Assembly: GCA_018334855.1 (NCBI GenBank)
Contig: JAGXLE010000079.1
Location: 1 to 6,933, forward strand
From: Desulfobacterales bacterium
Lineage (GTDB): Bacteria > Desulfobacterota > Desulfobacteria > Desulfobacterales > Desulfosalsimonadaceae
DNA length: 6,933 nucleotides
Reading direction: 5' to 3'
Of the stretch, positions 1-5,497 are shown one piece after another. Each line of letters opens with the position of its first letter. Position 1 is the first letter of the stretch. Under the pieces are notes generated by a model, which was not told where the DNA came from, did no database searches, and worked only from the letters and a program-made list of their open reading frames with translations. The position numbers and the translations under genes were made by a program.

Positions 1-779
1 GGGAGAGAAATTTCGTAAAAACCGTAAAGGCAAAGTCCCGGATACGCCAGTGGATAAGAAAACAGGAAAAAGAGCGCAGCCTGTCTCTGGGACGCGAATT
101 GTGCGAAAAAGCCTTCCGCAAGCATAAACTCAACTTCTCCTCTATGGTCCACACCGAGGAAATGGAAAAGGCTGCAGAGGCATTTAACTTCAAGACTGTA
201 GACGACCTTATTGCAAATGTGGGGCTGGGCAAAATAACCCCGCTCCAGATTATCCGCAAACTCTATCCCCAGACCCCGGAAAAGAAAGAATCCAAGTTAA
301 TCGACAGGCTCATGCGGCCGCGGGATCGGAAACGGCGGGAAAAATCCGACGGAGTGGCCGTGCACGGAATGGATGACATCCTGATTCGTTTTGCCAAGTG
401 CTGCCAGCCGGTTCCCGGCGATCCCATTACCGGATATATAACTCAGGGTCAGGGGGTTACGGTGCACCGCAGCGGATGCGTCAATGCACTCAAGCTGAAT
501 CCGGACAGACAGATAGACGTGGAATGGAAAACAAAGGAAGACAGTCAGTTCCCGGTTTCTCTGAAAATCACCGGATATGACAGGATGGGGCTGCTTGCGG
601 AAATCTCCACGGAAATAAGCAAGGCGGACGCCAATATTCATGACGTCAGCCTGGAAAACCGCGGGAACAATTATATCTACGGGGAATTTACCATCCTGGT
701 AAAAGACCTGACCCACCTGGACACTGTTATAGCCAAGCTCAAAAAGATCTCCACGGTACAGGAAGTAAAAAGGGTTTAA
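1..779 (+). CDS. rel: RelA/SpoT-family (p)ppGpp synthetase/hydrolase, C-terminal part (5' truncated by window)
   Basis: The reading frame is open from position 3 to the TAA at 777-779, giving 258 visible residues; the start lies upstream of the window. A TTG at 99 is only an internal leucine, because the protein resembles the family upstream of it (ERNFVKTVKAKSRIRQWIRK, visible residues 1-20, the post-TGS helical segment). Visible residues 129-159 form the conserved cysteine/zinc-finger-like segment (RFAKCC, then PVPGD, ending HRSGC; C133, C134, C159). Residues about 184-258 form a C-terminal ACT domain (KITGYDRMGLLAEIS). In long RSH enzymes these regulatory domains sense ribosome and amino-acid status and control the N-terminal hydrolase and synthetase domains, setting cytoplasmic (p)ppGpp. 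Those catalytic domains are outside the window, so RelA, SpoT or bifunctional Rel cannot be separated. The gene converges on rpmB with a 10-bp gap. Family identity is certain; subtype is open. Confidence 0.95.
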   Translation, partial: ERNFVKTVKAKSRIRQWIRKQEKERSLSLGRELCEKAFRKHKLNFSSMVHTEEMEKAAEAFNFKTVDDLIANVGLGKITPLQIIRKLYPQTPEKKESKLIDRLMRPRDRKRREKSDGVAVHGMDDILIRFAKCCQPVPGDPITGYITQGQGVTVHRSGCVNALKLNPDRQIDVEWKTKEDSQFPVSLKITGYDRMGLLAEISTEISKADANIHDVSLENRGNNYIYGEFTILVKDLTHLDTVIAKLKKISTVQEVKRV

Positions 780-789
780 AAACTGAAAA

Positions 790-981
790 TTACGGGGCCT
801 TTACCACCAATCCGCTCCTTATGCAGCCGGTGCATACTGTCATTTTTTTGACACTGCCATTGTGCACTGCACGAACCCGCTGAAGATTCGGGTTGAAGCG
901 GCGCTTGGTAACATTGTGCGCATGGCTGACATTGCTGCCCACCATGGGCTTTTTCCCGCATATATCGCAAATTTTAGACAT
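790..981 (-). CDS. rpmB: 50S ribosomal protein L28 (zinc-binding form)
   Basis: A 63-residue protein, close to the usual L28 length, starting [21 protein letters not shown]28 is a structural protein of the large ribosomal subunit. The central stretch rich in Arg/Lys/Asn ([17 protein letters not shown], residues 21-37) is the L28 hallmark. Two CxxC pairs (C5/C8 and C50/C53) mark the zinc-binding C+ form, as opposed to the cysteine-free paralogue found in some bacteria. The start is ATG at 981-979, with a good Shine-Dalgarno (AAAGGAGT, complement of 991-998) about 10 nt upstream. It lies downstream of bamD on the same strand, but about 240 bp and a repeat element separate them, and a candidate promoter sits just upstream. 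It is therefore probably transcribed on its own. Its 3' end faces the rel stop codon. Confidence 0.97.
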   Translation of the reverse strand: MSKICDICGKKPMVGSNVSHAHNVTKRRFNPNLQRVRAVHNGSVKKMTVCTGCIRSGLVVKAP

Positions 982-1027
982 AACCTCGCAACTCCTTTAA
1001 TCAATATTGTTCAGACTTAAACCGAAA

Positions 1028-1056
1028 CTTATGCCCTATTCCTTTTAATTTGTAAA
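1028..1056 (-). promoter_or_regulatory. candidate sigma70 promoter for rpmB
   Basis: On the minus strand, TTTACA (complement of 1051-1056, 5/6 to the -35 consensus) is followed after 17 bp by CATAAG (complement of 1028-1033, 4/6 to the -10 consensus). Transcription would begin near 1020, giving a leader of roughly 40 nt before the rpmB ATG, with the Shine-Dalgarno inside it. Only pattern matching supports this. The site lies between the repeat element and rpmB, where an independent promoter would be needed if the hairpin repeat stops bamD read-through. Confidence 0.4.
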
Positions 1057-1071
1057 GACCTTTTTTGACAG

Positions 1072-1211
1072 TCGTAAAAAGTCTGTTTTGAGATGGCAAA
1101 GTAAAAAGTTCAAGATCAAGGCGCGTTAAATCCCGAGGAATGCAGCGTACTTTATCGTACGTGAAATTCCGCAGGGATGGAAGCGCAACGCAGATATTGG
1201 GCTTTTTACGA
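1072..1211. repeat. 140-bp imperfect palindromic repeat (MITE/REP-like) with terminal inverted repeats
   Basis: The ends TCGTAAAAAGTC (1072-1083) and GGCTTTTTACGA (1200-1211) are inverted repeats matching at 11 of 12 positions. Inside, the arm from 1101 to 1150 pairs imperfectly with 1157-1211: GTAAAAAG at 1101 with CTTTTTAC, TCCC (1131-1134) with GGGA (1174-1177), and CGTAC (1146-1150) with GTACG (1157-1161), closing on a 6-nt loop. GTAAAAAGT occurs twice on the left (1074-1082 and 1101-1109), so the left end has a spare copy of the outer arm. There is no credible protein and no transposase. From memory it resembles short non-coding repeats scattered in Desulfobacterota genomes; this is recollection, not a search result. 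It lies between the bamD stop and the rpmB promoter region. It could be a non-autonomous mobile element, a REP-like sequence, or a transcript-end hairpin. Confidence 0.75.
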
Positions 1212-1222
1212 AGCCATCTTTT

Positions 1223-1975
1223 TTAGTCTTCCATATCAGTAAAAGGAAGCCTGCCGGTTTCCCTGGACTCGGTGGGCCGCCGGGTAACATCTTCACCGGT
1301 CTCTTCTTCCATTTCAGCCAGGTATTTTCTGCATTGCTTAATGTGATCACCGGCTTTCCGGGAGTAGCCTTCAACCTCCGGATATTTTTTCACCACGTTT
1401 TCAAACCGCTCCAGGGCCGCCAGATAATGCTCGGATTTAAAATAAAATTGGCCCACGTAAAATTCATGGCCTGCCAGGTGCTTTTTGCACTCTTTTACCT
1501 TTGGCGCGGCTTCCTGCGAATACTTGCTTTCCGGAAAACGGGAACGGAGCCGGGTAAATTCCTGCAGCGCATTTTGAGTCGGCACCTGGGTGCGGTCTAT
1601 GCTTCTCATCCGCTTGAAATGGCACATACCCATCTGATATATAACATACGGGATGCTGGGATCGCCGGGATGCAGACGTTCATAGTGTTCATATGCCGCC
1701 AGAGCCTGCTCATATTCGCCGAGGCGATAGTGGGAATCGGCAATCCTTAGCTCTGCGGTCTTGATATGAGGGCTGTACGGATACCAGTCCCTGAGGCGTT
1801 CATAAGTCTTTATCGCCTTTGAATACTTCTCGTTTTGAAATTGAGCATCCCCCATTTCCACAAGCTCCGGGGCGGTCTTTTCCTGTTTTTTCCCGAACCA
1901 TCCCGCGCACCCGGAAATCCCCAATATCAGGGCAGCGCACAACAGAGCAATGCTGATCCTCTTGATGTTTCCCAT
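1223..1975 (-). CDS. bamD: Outer membrane assembly lipoprotein BamD (YfiO/ComL)
   Basis: A 250-residue lipoprotein, close to the roughly 245 of E. coli BamD. The N-terminus is a lipoprotein signal peptide: KR at 5-6, a hydrophobic stretch 7-19, and lipobox ISGC with C23 as the lipidated cysteine. Ala at +2 fits outer-membrane sorting. Residues about 35-200 form TPR-like helices. The segment SIDRTQVPTQNALQEF (125-140) followed by SRFPESKY (145-152), and later a stretch with KECKKHLAGHEFYVGQFYFK, match the BamD family. The C-terminal tail is acidic. BamD is the essential partner of BamA in beta-barrel insertion and faces the periplasm. The start is ATG at 1975-1973, with GGAG about 5 nt upstream. 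It follows trxB by 22 bp and is probably the last gene of the trxA-trxB-bamD unit. A generic TPR lipoprotein is the alternative, but the motif pattern favours BamD. Confidence 0.9.
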   Translation of the reverse strand: MGNIKRISIALLCAALILGISGCAGWFGKKQEKTAPELVEMGDAQFQNEKYSKAIKTYERLRDWYPYSPHIKTAELRIADSHYRLGEYEQALAAYEHYERLHPGDPSIPYVIYQMGMCHFKRMRSIDRTQVPTQNALQEFTRLRSRFPESKYSQEAAPKVKECKKHLAGHEFYVGQFYFKSEHYLAALERFENVVKKYPEVEGYSRKAGDHIKQCRKYLAEMEEETGEDVTRRPTESRETGRLPFTDMED

Positions 1976-1997
1976 ATCCGCTCCAGATTATAATTTA

Positions 1998-2924
1998 TTA
2001 TTTGGACTCGATGTAATTGGCCGCTTCCGTGGCTGCTATAGCCCCGTCGCCCACGGCAGTGACCACCTGCCGAAGCGGCGTGTCGCGGACATCGCCCACG
2101 GCATAAACACCGGGCTCGGAAGTCTGCATTCGCTTATCAGCCTTGATAAATCCGTTTTCATCCAGATCCACGATTCCATTCAGAAAGGCGGTGTTCGGGG
2201 TCACCCCGACCCAGATAAAGCATCCGGATACTGCCAGATCGGTCTGCTCGCCGGTTTTTACATTTTCAACCGACACAGCTTCAACGCCAGCGTCTCCCCC
2301 CTTGATGGCCGTAGGCCGGGAGTCCCACAAAATCTCTATTTTATCATTTTCAAAGGCGCGCTCCTGCAGTATGCGTGTTGCCCGCAACTGATCGCGCCGG
2401 TGAATCAGGTAGACTTTTCTGACAAACCTTGTAAGAAACAGACTTTCCTGCACCGCTGTATCTCCGCCACCCACTGCGGCAACAACGGCATCCTTGAAAA
2501 AAGGGGCATCACATGTGGCACACGTGGAAATCCCCTGGCCGTAATACCGATTTTCACCTGGGATGCCGAGTTTTCGCGGAGATGCGCCGGTAGCTATTAT
2601 CACGGCTCTGGCTGAAACCTGATTTCCGGCAAGCTGCACAGTTTTAACAGGGCCTGACAAATCCAGACCGGTAACCTCTTCCGTAATGATCTCTGCCTCA
2701 AAGCGCTGCGCCTGTTCGCTTATTTTCATCATCAGCTCCGCACCGCTTATTCCTTCGGCAAAGCCCGGGTAATTTTCAATCAGGTCAGTTACCAGTATCT
2801 GCCCGCCCGGAGCCGCCTCTTCGAGCACCGCTACTGAAAGCCGGGCCCGCGCAGCATATATGGCCGCGCTTAGCCCGGCCGGACCGGCGCCTATAATAAC
2901 CAGGTCGTATTCTGTGTTTTTCAT
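1998..2924 (-). CDS. trxB: Thioredoxin-disulfide reductase (NADPH)
   Basis: 308 residues, typical of the low-molecular-weight bacterial enzyme. This cytoplasmic FAD enzyme passes electrons from NADPH to thioredoxin. Residues 12-17 (GAGPAG) are the FAD Rossmann motif. C135 and C138 in CATCDAPFF form the redox-active disulfide; the usual CATCDG has Ala here instead of Gly. GGGDTAVQE (152-160) is the NADPH-binding motif, and HRR at 175-177 with R181 matches the pattern for the NADPH phosphate. GVYAVGDVRD (272-281) followed by RQVVTAVGDG (285-294) is the second FAD contact. The start is ATG at 2924-2922, 9 bp beyond the trxA stop, with a GGGG Shine-Dalgarno-like run in the gap. Adjacency to trxA makes a complete thioredoxin system. 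The substrate is presumably that TrxA. Confidence 0.96.
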   Translation of the reverse strand: MKNTEYDLVIIGAGPAGLSAAIYAARARLSVAVLEEAAPGGQILVTDLIENYPGFAEGISGAELMMKISEQAQRFEAEIITEEVTGLDLSGPVKTVQLAGNQVSARAVIIATGASPRKLGIPGENRYYGQGISTCATCDAPFFKDAVVAAVGGGDTAVQESLFLTRFVRKVYLIHRRDQLRATRILQERAFENDKIEILWDSRPTAIKGGDAGVEAVSVENVKTGEQTDLAVSGCFIWVGVTPNTAFLNGIVDLDENGFIKADKRMQTSEPGVYAVGDVRDTPLRQVVTAVGDGAIAATEAANYIESK

Positions 2925-2933
2925 CTGACCCCG

Positions 2934-3260
2934 CTACAGGCTGTTGTTGATTGCTTCCTCGAGCTTGGCTTTCTGGACCATGCCCACAATCTGTTCAGTT
3001 TTTTCGCCGTTTTTGAACAGCATCAGGGTCGGAATCGCCCGAATACCGTAATTGCTGGGAGTAGCAGGATTATCATCCACATTGCACTTTACCACCTTGA
3101 CCTTGCCGGCGTAATTTTTGCTGATTTCTTCCACTACGGGTGCAATCGCCTTGCAGGGTCCGCACCACGGTGCCCAGAAATCCACCAGTACCACCTCGTC
3201 GGCTTTCAGGACTTCCTGGTCAAAAGTTTCGTCGCTGATTTCCTTGATTCCTTCAGCCAT
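2934..3260 (-). CDS. trxA: Thioredoxin
   Basis: 108 residues, the standard single-domain thioredoxin length, without a signal peptide, so cytoplasmic. The active site WCGPC is at 32-36 (C33, C36), the buried Asp equivalent is D27 in VDFWAPWCGPC, and the cis-proline is P77 in RAIPTLMLF. It reduces protein disulfides and serves enzymes such as ribonucleotide reductase and PAPS/methionine sulfoxide reductases; which of these apply here is unknown. One additional cysteine (C59) lies in the third strand region. The start is ATG at 3260-3258, preceded by a strong purine-rich Shine-Dalgarno (complement of 3265-3275). It is the first gene of the minus-strand unit with trxB and bamD, and is divergent from hisI. 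Confidence 0.97.
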   Translation of the reverse strand: MAEGIKEISDETFDQEVLKADEVVLVDFWAPWCGPCKAIAPVVEEISKNYAGKVKVVKCNVDDNPATPSNYGIRAIPTLMLFKNGEKTEQIVGMVQKAKLEEAINNSL

Positions 3261-3264
3261 TTTT

Positions 3265-3275
3265 CTTCCTTCCTC
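3265..3275 (-). promoter_or_regulatory. Strong ribosome binding site of trxA
   Basis: The complement reads GAGGAAGGAAG, offering two overlapping Shine-Dalgarno cores, and ends 4 nt before the ATG at 3260. It fixes the trxA start and fits high expression of an abundant thioredoxin. Confidence 0.7.
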
Positions 3276-3349
3276 AATAGTTTAGCTTTTGCCGGTCCCT
3301 GCTGCAATTTCGGATGCAAATGGCGGGACACGCATTGATTGCCGTTAAT

Positions 3350-3380
3350 GCTGTAGCGTTATCATGTACTACAGCGCTGT
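3350..3380. repeat. overlapping dyads upstream of trxA (possible operator)
   Basis: GCTGTAG (3350-3356) and CTACAGC (3369-3375) are perfect 7-bp inverted arms separated by 12 bp. The right arm overlaps the perfect 10-bp palindrome ACAGCGCTGT (3371-3380). The pair covers the candidate -10 and spacer of the leftward promoter, where a repressor could act. No regulator is recognisable from the motif. Confidence 0.4.
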
Positions 3381-3392
3381 CATTTATGTCAA
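3363..3392 (-). promoter_or_regulatory. candidate trxA-trxB-bamD promoter with palindrome in the spacer
   Basis: On the minus strand a perfect -35 TTGACA (complement of 3387-3392) is followed after 18 bp by TACATG (complement of 3363-3368), which matches the -10 consensus at only 3 of 6 positions. The spacer contains the perfect 10-bp palindrome ACAGCGCTGT (3371-3380). Transcription would start about 95 nt upstream of the trxA ATG. An alternative is TTGCAG (complement of 3302-3307), 17 bp, TAAACT (complement of 3279-3284), but it would start transcription within the Shine-Dalgarno. The perfect -35 and position make the first reading preferable, but the weak -10 keeps it uncertain. Confidence 0.3.
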
Positions 3393-3495
3393 GATAACCA
3401 TTAGGAACGCGCTTGACAAATTATACAAAATCATTTCCCATTATTTTACCGGGCACTGCAAAAAAACAGGCGCCGGGAAATCTTCATCGTTTCTA

Positions 3496-3524
3496 TTGAC
3501 TCAAGATAGATTATTAATTATAAT
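3496..3524 (+). promoter_or_regulatory. sigma70 promoter for the hisI-hisG-engB-era unit
   Basis: TTGACT (3496-3501, 5/6 to -35) and TATAAT (3519-3524, 6/6 to -10) are separated by exactly 17 bp in an AT-rich stretch directly upstream of hisI. Transcription should start near 3531, giving a leader of about 60 nt before the ATG at 3593. The leader has no run of His codons, so classical histidine attenuation is not apparent. A second TTGACA at 3413-3418 has no good -10 at suitable spacing. Confidence 0.75.
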
Positions 3525-3563
3525 TTTATGTTTATACAGTTTTGAATAACCACTTGCAGGACT

Positions 3564-3576
3564 GTAAAATTTTTAC
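3564..3576. repeat. short dyad in the hisI leader
   Basis: GTAAAA (3564-3569) and TTTTAC (3571-3576) are perfect inverted 6-bp arms around one central T. The site lies between the predicted transcription start and the hisI start codon, 16 nt before the ATG, where an operator could act. With AT-only cores this can also arise by chance. Confidence 0.35.
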
Positions 3577-3592
3577 CATCAGGGATAATATC

Positions 3593-3970
3593 ATGGTTGA
3601 ACTTGACTTTGAAAAGGGCGGGGGGCTTTTGCCGGCGATCGTGCAGGATTTTGAAACCGGCGAAGTGCTCATGCTGGCCTACATGAACCGGGCGGCGTGG
3701 GAAAACACCCTGAATACCAATAAGGCCACATTCTACAGCCGCTCCAGGGACAAGCTGTGGGTAAAGGGCGAGACTTCAGGCCATATTCAGAAGGTCAGGG
3801 AAGTGCGTTTTGACTGCGACAGCGACACCATCCTGCTCAAGGTGGATCAACTCGGAGGGGCGGCCTGCCATAAAGGATATAAATCCTGCTTTTTCAGGAA
3901 AGTCGAAGACGGCCGGCCGGTAGTTGCAGAAGAAAAAGTTTTCGATCCGGAAGAGGTGTATAAAAAATGA
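3593..3970 (+). CDS. hisI: Phosphoribosyl-AMP cyclohydrolase (HisI, monofunctional)
   Basis: A 125-residue protein covering only the cyclohydrolase domain, which opens the purine ring of PR-AMP in the third step of histidine synthesis. No HisE pyrophosphohydrolase domain is fused, so that activity must be encoded elsewhere. Visible signatures are [11 protein letters not shown] (58-68), the metal-binding DCDSD (74-78: D74, D76, D78, with zinc ligand C75) and the remaining zinc ligands in CHKGYKSC (92-99: C92, C99). The start is ATG at 3593, with AGGG (3581-3584) 8 nt upstream. An in-frame TTG at 3542 would add 17 residues not typical of the family and lacks a Shine-Dalgarno. It is the first gene after a strong promoter, and its stop overlaps the hisG start as ATGA. 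Confidence 0.96.
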   Translation: MVELDFEKGGGLLPAIVQDFETGEVLMLAYMNRAAWENTLNTNKATFYSRSRDKLWVKGETSGHIQKVREVRFDCDSDTILLKVDQLGGAACHKGYKSCFFRKVEDGRPVVAEEKVFDPEEVYKK

Positions 3971-4842
3971 CTGAAAAACTCAAGCTCGGCATCCCCAAAG
4001 GAAGCCTGCAGAAATCCACGATTGAACTTTTCCGGCGCTCCGGATGGAAAATCAACGTCAACGGCAGAAGCTATTTCCCGGAAATCAACGATGCCTCCAT
4101 GGACTGCACCCTGTGCCGCGCCCAGGAAATGTCTGTTTACGTGGAAAACGGCACTCTTGACACCGGACTTACCGGCAAAGACTGGATCGCTGAAAACAAC
4201 TCGGATATCCACGTTGTCAGCGACCTGGTATATTCCAAGGTCAGCGCCCGGCCTGCGCGCTGGGTGGTGGCAGTGGCAAACGACTCTCCTGCCGAAAAAA
4301 TAGAAGATCTTGAAGGCAAAAAGATCGCCACGGAACTGGTCGGTTATACCCGGCGCTATTTTGCGGAAAAAGGCATTAATGTCAGCATCGACTATTCCTG
4401 GGGCGCTACAGAGGCCAAGGTGGTATCCGGGCTGGCAGACGCCATAGTGGAAATAACGGAAACTGAAAGCACCATCCGGGCCCACGGCCTGCGGGTAATC
4501 CACGAGATGATGCAGACAAACACCCAGTTGATCGCAAATCACAATGCATGGCAAAACCCGGAAAAGCGCAAGAAAATAGAGCAGCTTTCCCTGCTTTTAA
4601 AAGGCGCCCTGGTGGCGGAAAAAATGGTGGGGCTTAAAATGAACGTTGCAGAAGAAGGGCTTGACAAGGTCGTATCCCTGCTGCCCAGCCTGACCGCCCC
4701 GACGATTGCACGCCTTTACCAGAGCAACTGGTATTCGGTGGAATCGGTGGTAAGCTCTGACACGGTGCGCGACCTTATCCCGGTACTGATGGAAAACGGC
4801 GCTGAGGGAATTATCGAATACCCCTTGAATAAAGTCATATAA
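3967..4842 (+). CDS. hisG: ATP phosphoribosyltransferase, long form (HisG_L)
   Basis: 291 residues, the length of the long-form enzyme that joins ATP and PRPP to make phosphoribosyl-ATP, the committed and feedback-inhibited step of histidine synthesis. [10 protein letters not shown] (6-15) opens the catalytic domain. [18 protein letters not shown] (146-163), followed by STIRAHGL (168-175), is the PRPP-binding region. Residues about 212-288 ([20 protein letters not shown] at 223-242) form the C-terminal ACT-like regulatory domain where histidine binds. Short-form HisG, which needs HisZ, lacks this domain, so no HisZ partner is expected. The ATG at 3967 overlaps the hisI stop by 4 nt, and GAGG (3953-3956) lies 10 nt upstream, inside hisI, implying translational coupling. 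hisI and hisG catalyse non-consecutive steps; HisE is not seen here. Confidence 0.97.
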   Translation: MTEKLKLGIPKGSLQKSTIELFRRSGWKINVNGRSYFPEINDASMDCTLCRAQEMSVYVENGTLDTGLTGKDWIAENNSDIHVVSDLVYSKVSARPARWVVAVANDSPAEKIEDLEGKKIATELVGYTRRYFAEKGINVSIDYSWGATEAKVVSGLADAIVEITETESTIRAHGLRVIHEMMQTNTQLIANHNAWQNPEKRKKIEQLSLLLKGALVAEKMVGLKMNVAEEGLDKVVSLLPSLTAPTIARLYQSNWYSVESVVSSDTVRDLIPVLMENGAEGIIEYPLNKVI

Positions 4843-4888
4843 AATCTGACAGGATCGCAAAAAGTCAATTCCGGGTCATAACACTGTT

Positions 4889-5497
4889 TTGAAAATCACT
4901 TCGGCCACATTTGATAAAAGCGCCGTCAGGGCTGACCAGTATCCGGAAGCCTCGCTTCCTGAAATCGCATTTGCCGGCAGGTCCAATGTGGGCAAATCGA
5001 GCCTTATCAATGCCCTGTTAAACCGCAGACACCTTGTAAAAACAAGCTCTACTCCCGGCAAAACCCGCTTGATCAACTTCTTTGTCATAAACAATCAATT
5101 TTCTTTCGTGGACCTGCCCGGGTACGGTTATGCCAAGGTCCCGGCCTCTGAAAGGCAAAAATGGGGAAAAATGATAGAGACCTACCTGAGCACGCGGCTC
5201 ACACTTAAAGGCGTGGTTCTTCTCCAGGACATACGAAGAATGCCCGGAGAAGAAGAAAGCCAGCTGCTTGATTACCTGGGACACTTCAGGATTCCGGCTG
5301 TCATCGTTTTAACGAAGGCTGATAAATTCTCCGGAAACAAACAAAAAAACCAGGCCGGAAAGATCCGGCAGGCCCTGGAGCTGGAAGAAGATGAAACCGT
5401 ATGTTTCTCTGCAAAAACCCGGCAGGGCGCAGACACCCTGTGGGACATGATAGACGGCCTGCTGGAAATAAACCGCTCGGATGCAGAAATAAAATGA
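4889..5497 (+). CDS. engB: Ribosome biogenesis GTPase YsxC/EngB (YihA)
   Basis: 202 residues, the usual size for this single-domain TRAFAC GTPase, which helps late assembly of the 50S subunit. The GTPase motifs occur in order: G1 GRSNVGKS (30-37), G2 region TPGKTR (55-60), G3 DLPGYGYA (75-82), G4 TKAD (142-145) and G5 SAK (174-176). GRSNVGKSSLINALLNR and DLPGYGYAKV identify EngB rather than Era or Der. The start is TTG at 4889: no ATG or GTG lies between the upstream in-frame stop (4847-4849) and the conserved N-terminus (MKITSATFDKSA), and the first residues already fit the family. No good Shine-Dalgarno precedes it (only CGGG at 4872-4875, 13 nt away), so initiation may be weak. It lies 46 bp after hisG and overlaps era by 4 nt. 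Confidence 0.96.
   Translation: MKITSATFDKSAVRADQYPEASLPEIAFAGRSNVGKSSLINALLNRRHLVKTSSTPGKTRLINFFVINNQFSFVDLPGYGYAKVPASERQKWGKMIETYLSTRLTLKGVVLLQDIRRMPGEEESQLLDYLGHFRIPAVIVLTKADKFSGNKQKNQAGKIRQALELEEDETVCFSAKTRQGADTLWDMIDGLLEINRSDAEIK

Larger units (their letters stand above)
3261..3592. other. divergent intergenic region trxA/hisI, 332 bp, no gene
   Basis: The region separates two divergent units. It contains the trxA Shine-Dalgarno, a weak leftward promoter with dyads near 3350-3392, a strong rightward promoter at 3496-3524 and a small dyad at 3564-3576. The stretch 3393-3495 between the two promoters shows nothing I can name. A 61-codon frame at 3364-3549 has no ribosome binding site, overlaps the promoter and resembles no known protein, so I do not call it a gene. 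No tRNA, riboswitch or terminator is evident. Confidence 0.6.

Noticed and set aside
99..779. Full-length gene starting at TTG 99
   Set aside because: The same frame continues upstream to position 3 with family-like sequence, so this is an internal leucine of a truncated gene.
1126..1374. 82-codon minus-strand frame running through the repeat and the bamD 3' end
   Set aside because: It overlaps bamD in another frame and reads into the palindromic repeat; no sign of a real protein.
1950..2615. 221-codon plus-strand frame opposite trxB
   Set aside because: Antisense shadow of trxB with no recognisable protein features.
3450..3477. CCGGG...CCGGG as a possible terminator or hairpin
   Set aside because: The two copies are direct, only the CCGG core is self-complementary, and no U tract follows.
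3364..3549. 61-codon frame in the trxA/hisI intergenic region
   Set aside because: No ribosome binding site, no recognisable similarity, and it overlaps the hisI promoter elements.
3542..3592. N-terminal extension of HisI from TTG 3542
   Set aside because: The ATG at 3593 has a Shine-Dalgarno at suitable spacing and gives the normal HisI length; the extension is not family-like.
3847..4554. 235-codon minus-strand frame opposite hisI and hisG
   Set aside because: It lies antisense to two well-conserved genes and shows no domain; it is a codon-composition shadow.
5401..5493. N-terminal extension of Era inside engB
   Set aside because: The extra 31 residues are an out-of-frame reading of engB; the ATG at 5494 gives the normal Era N-terminus and an ATGA overlap.
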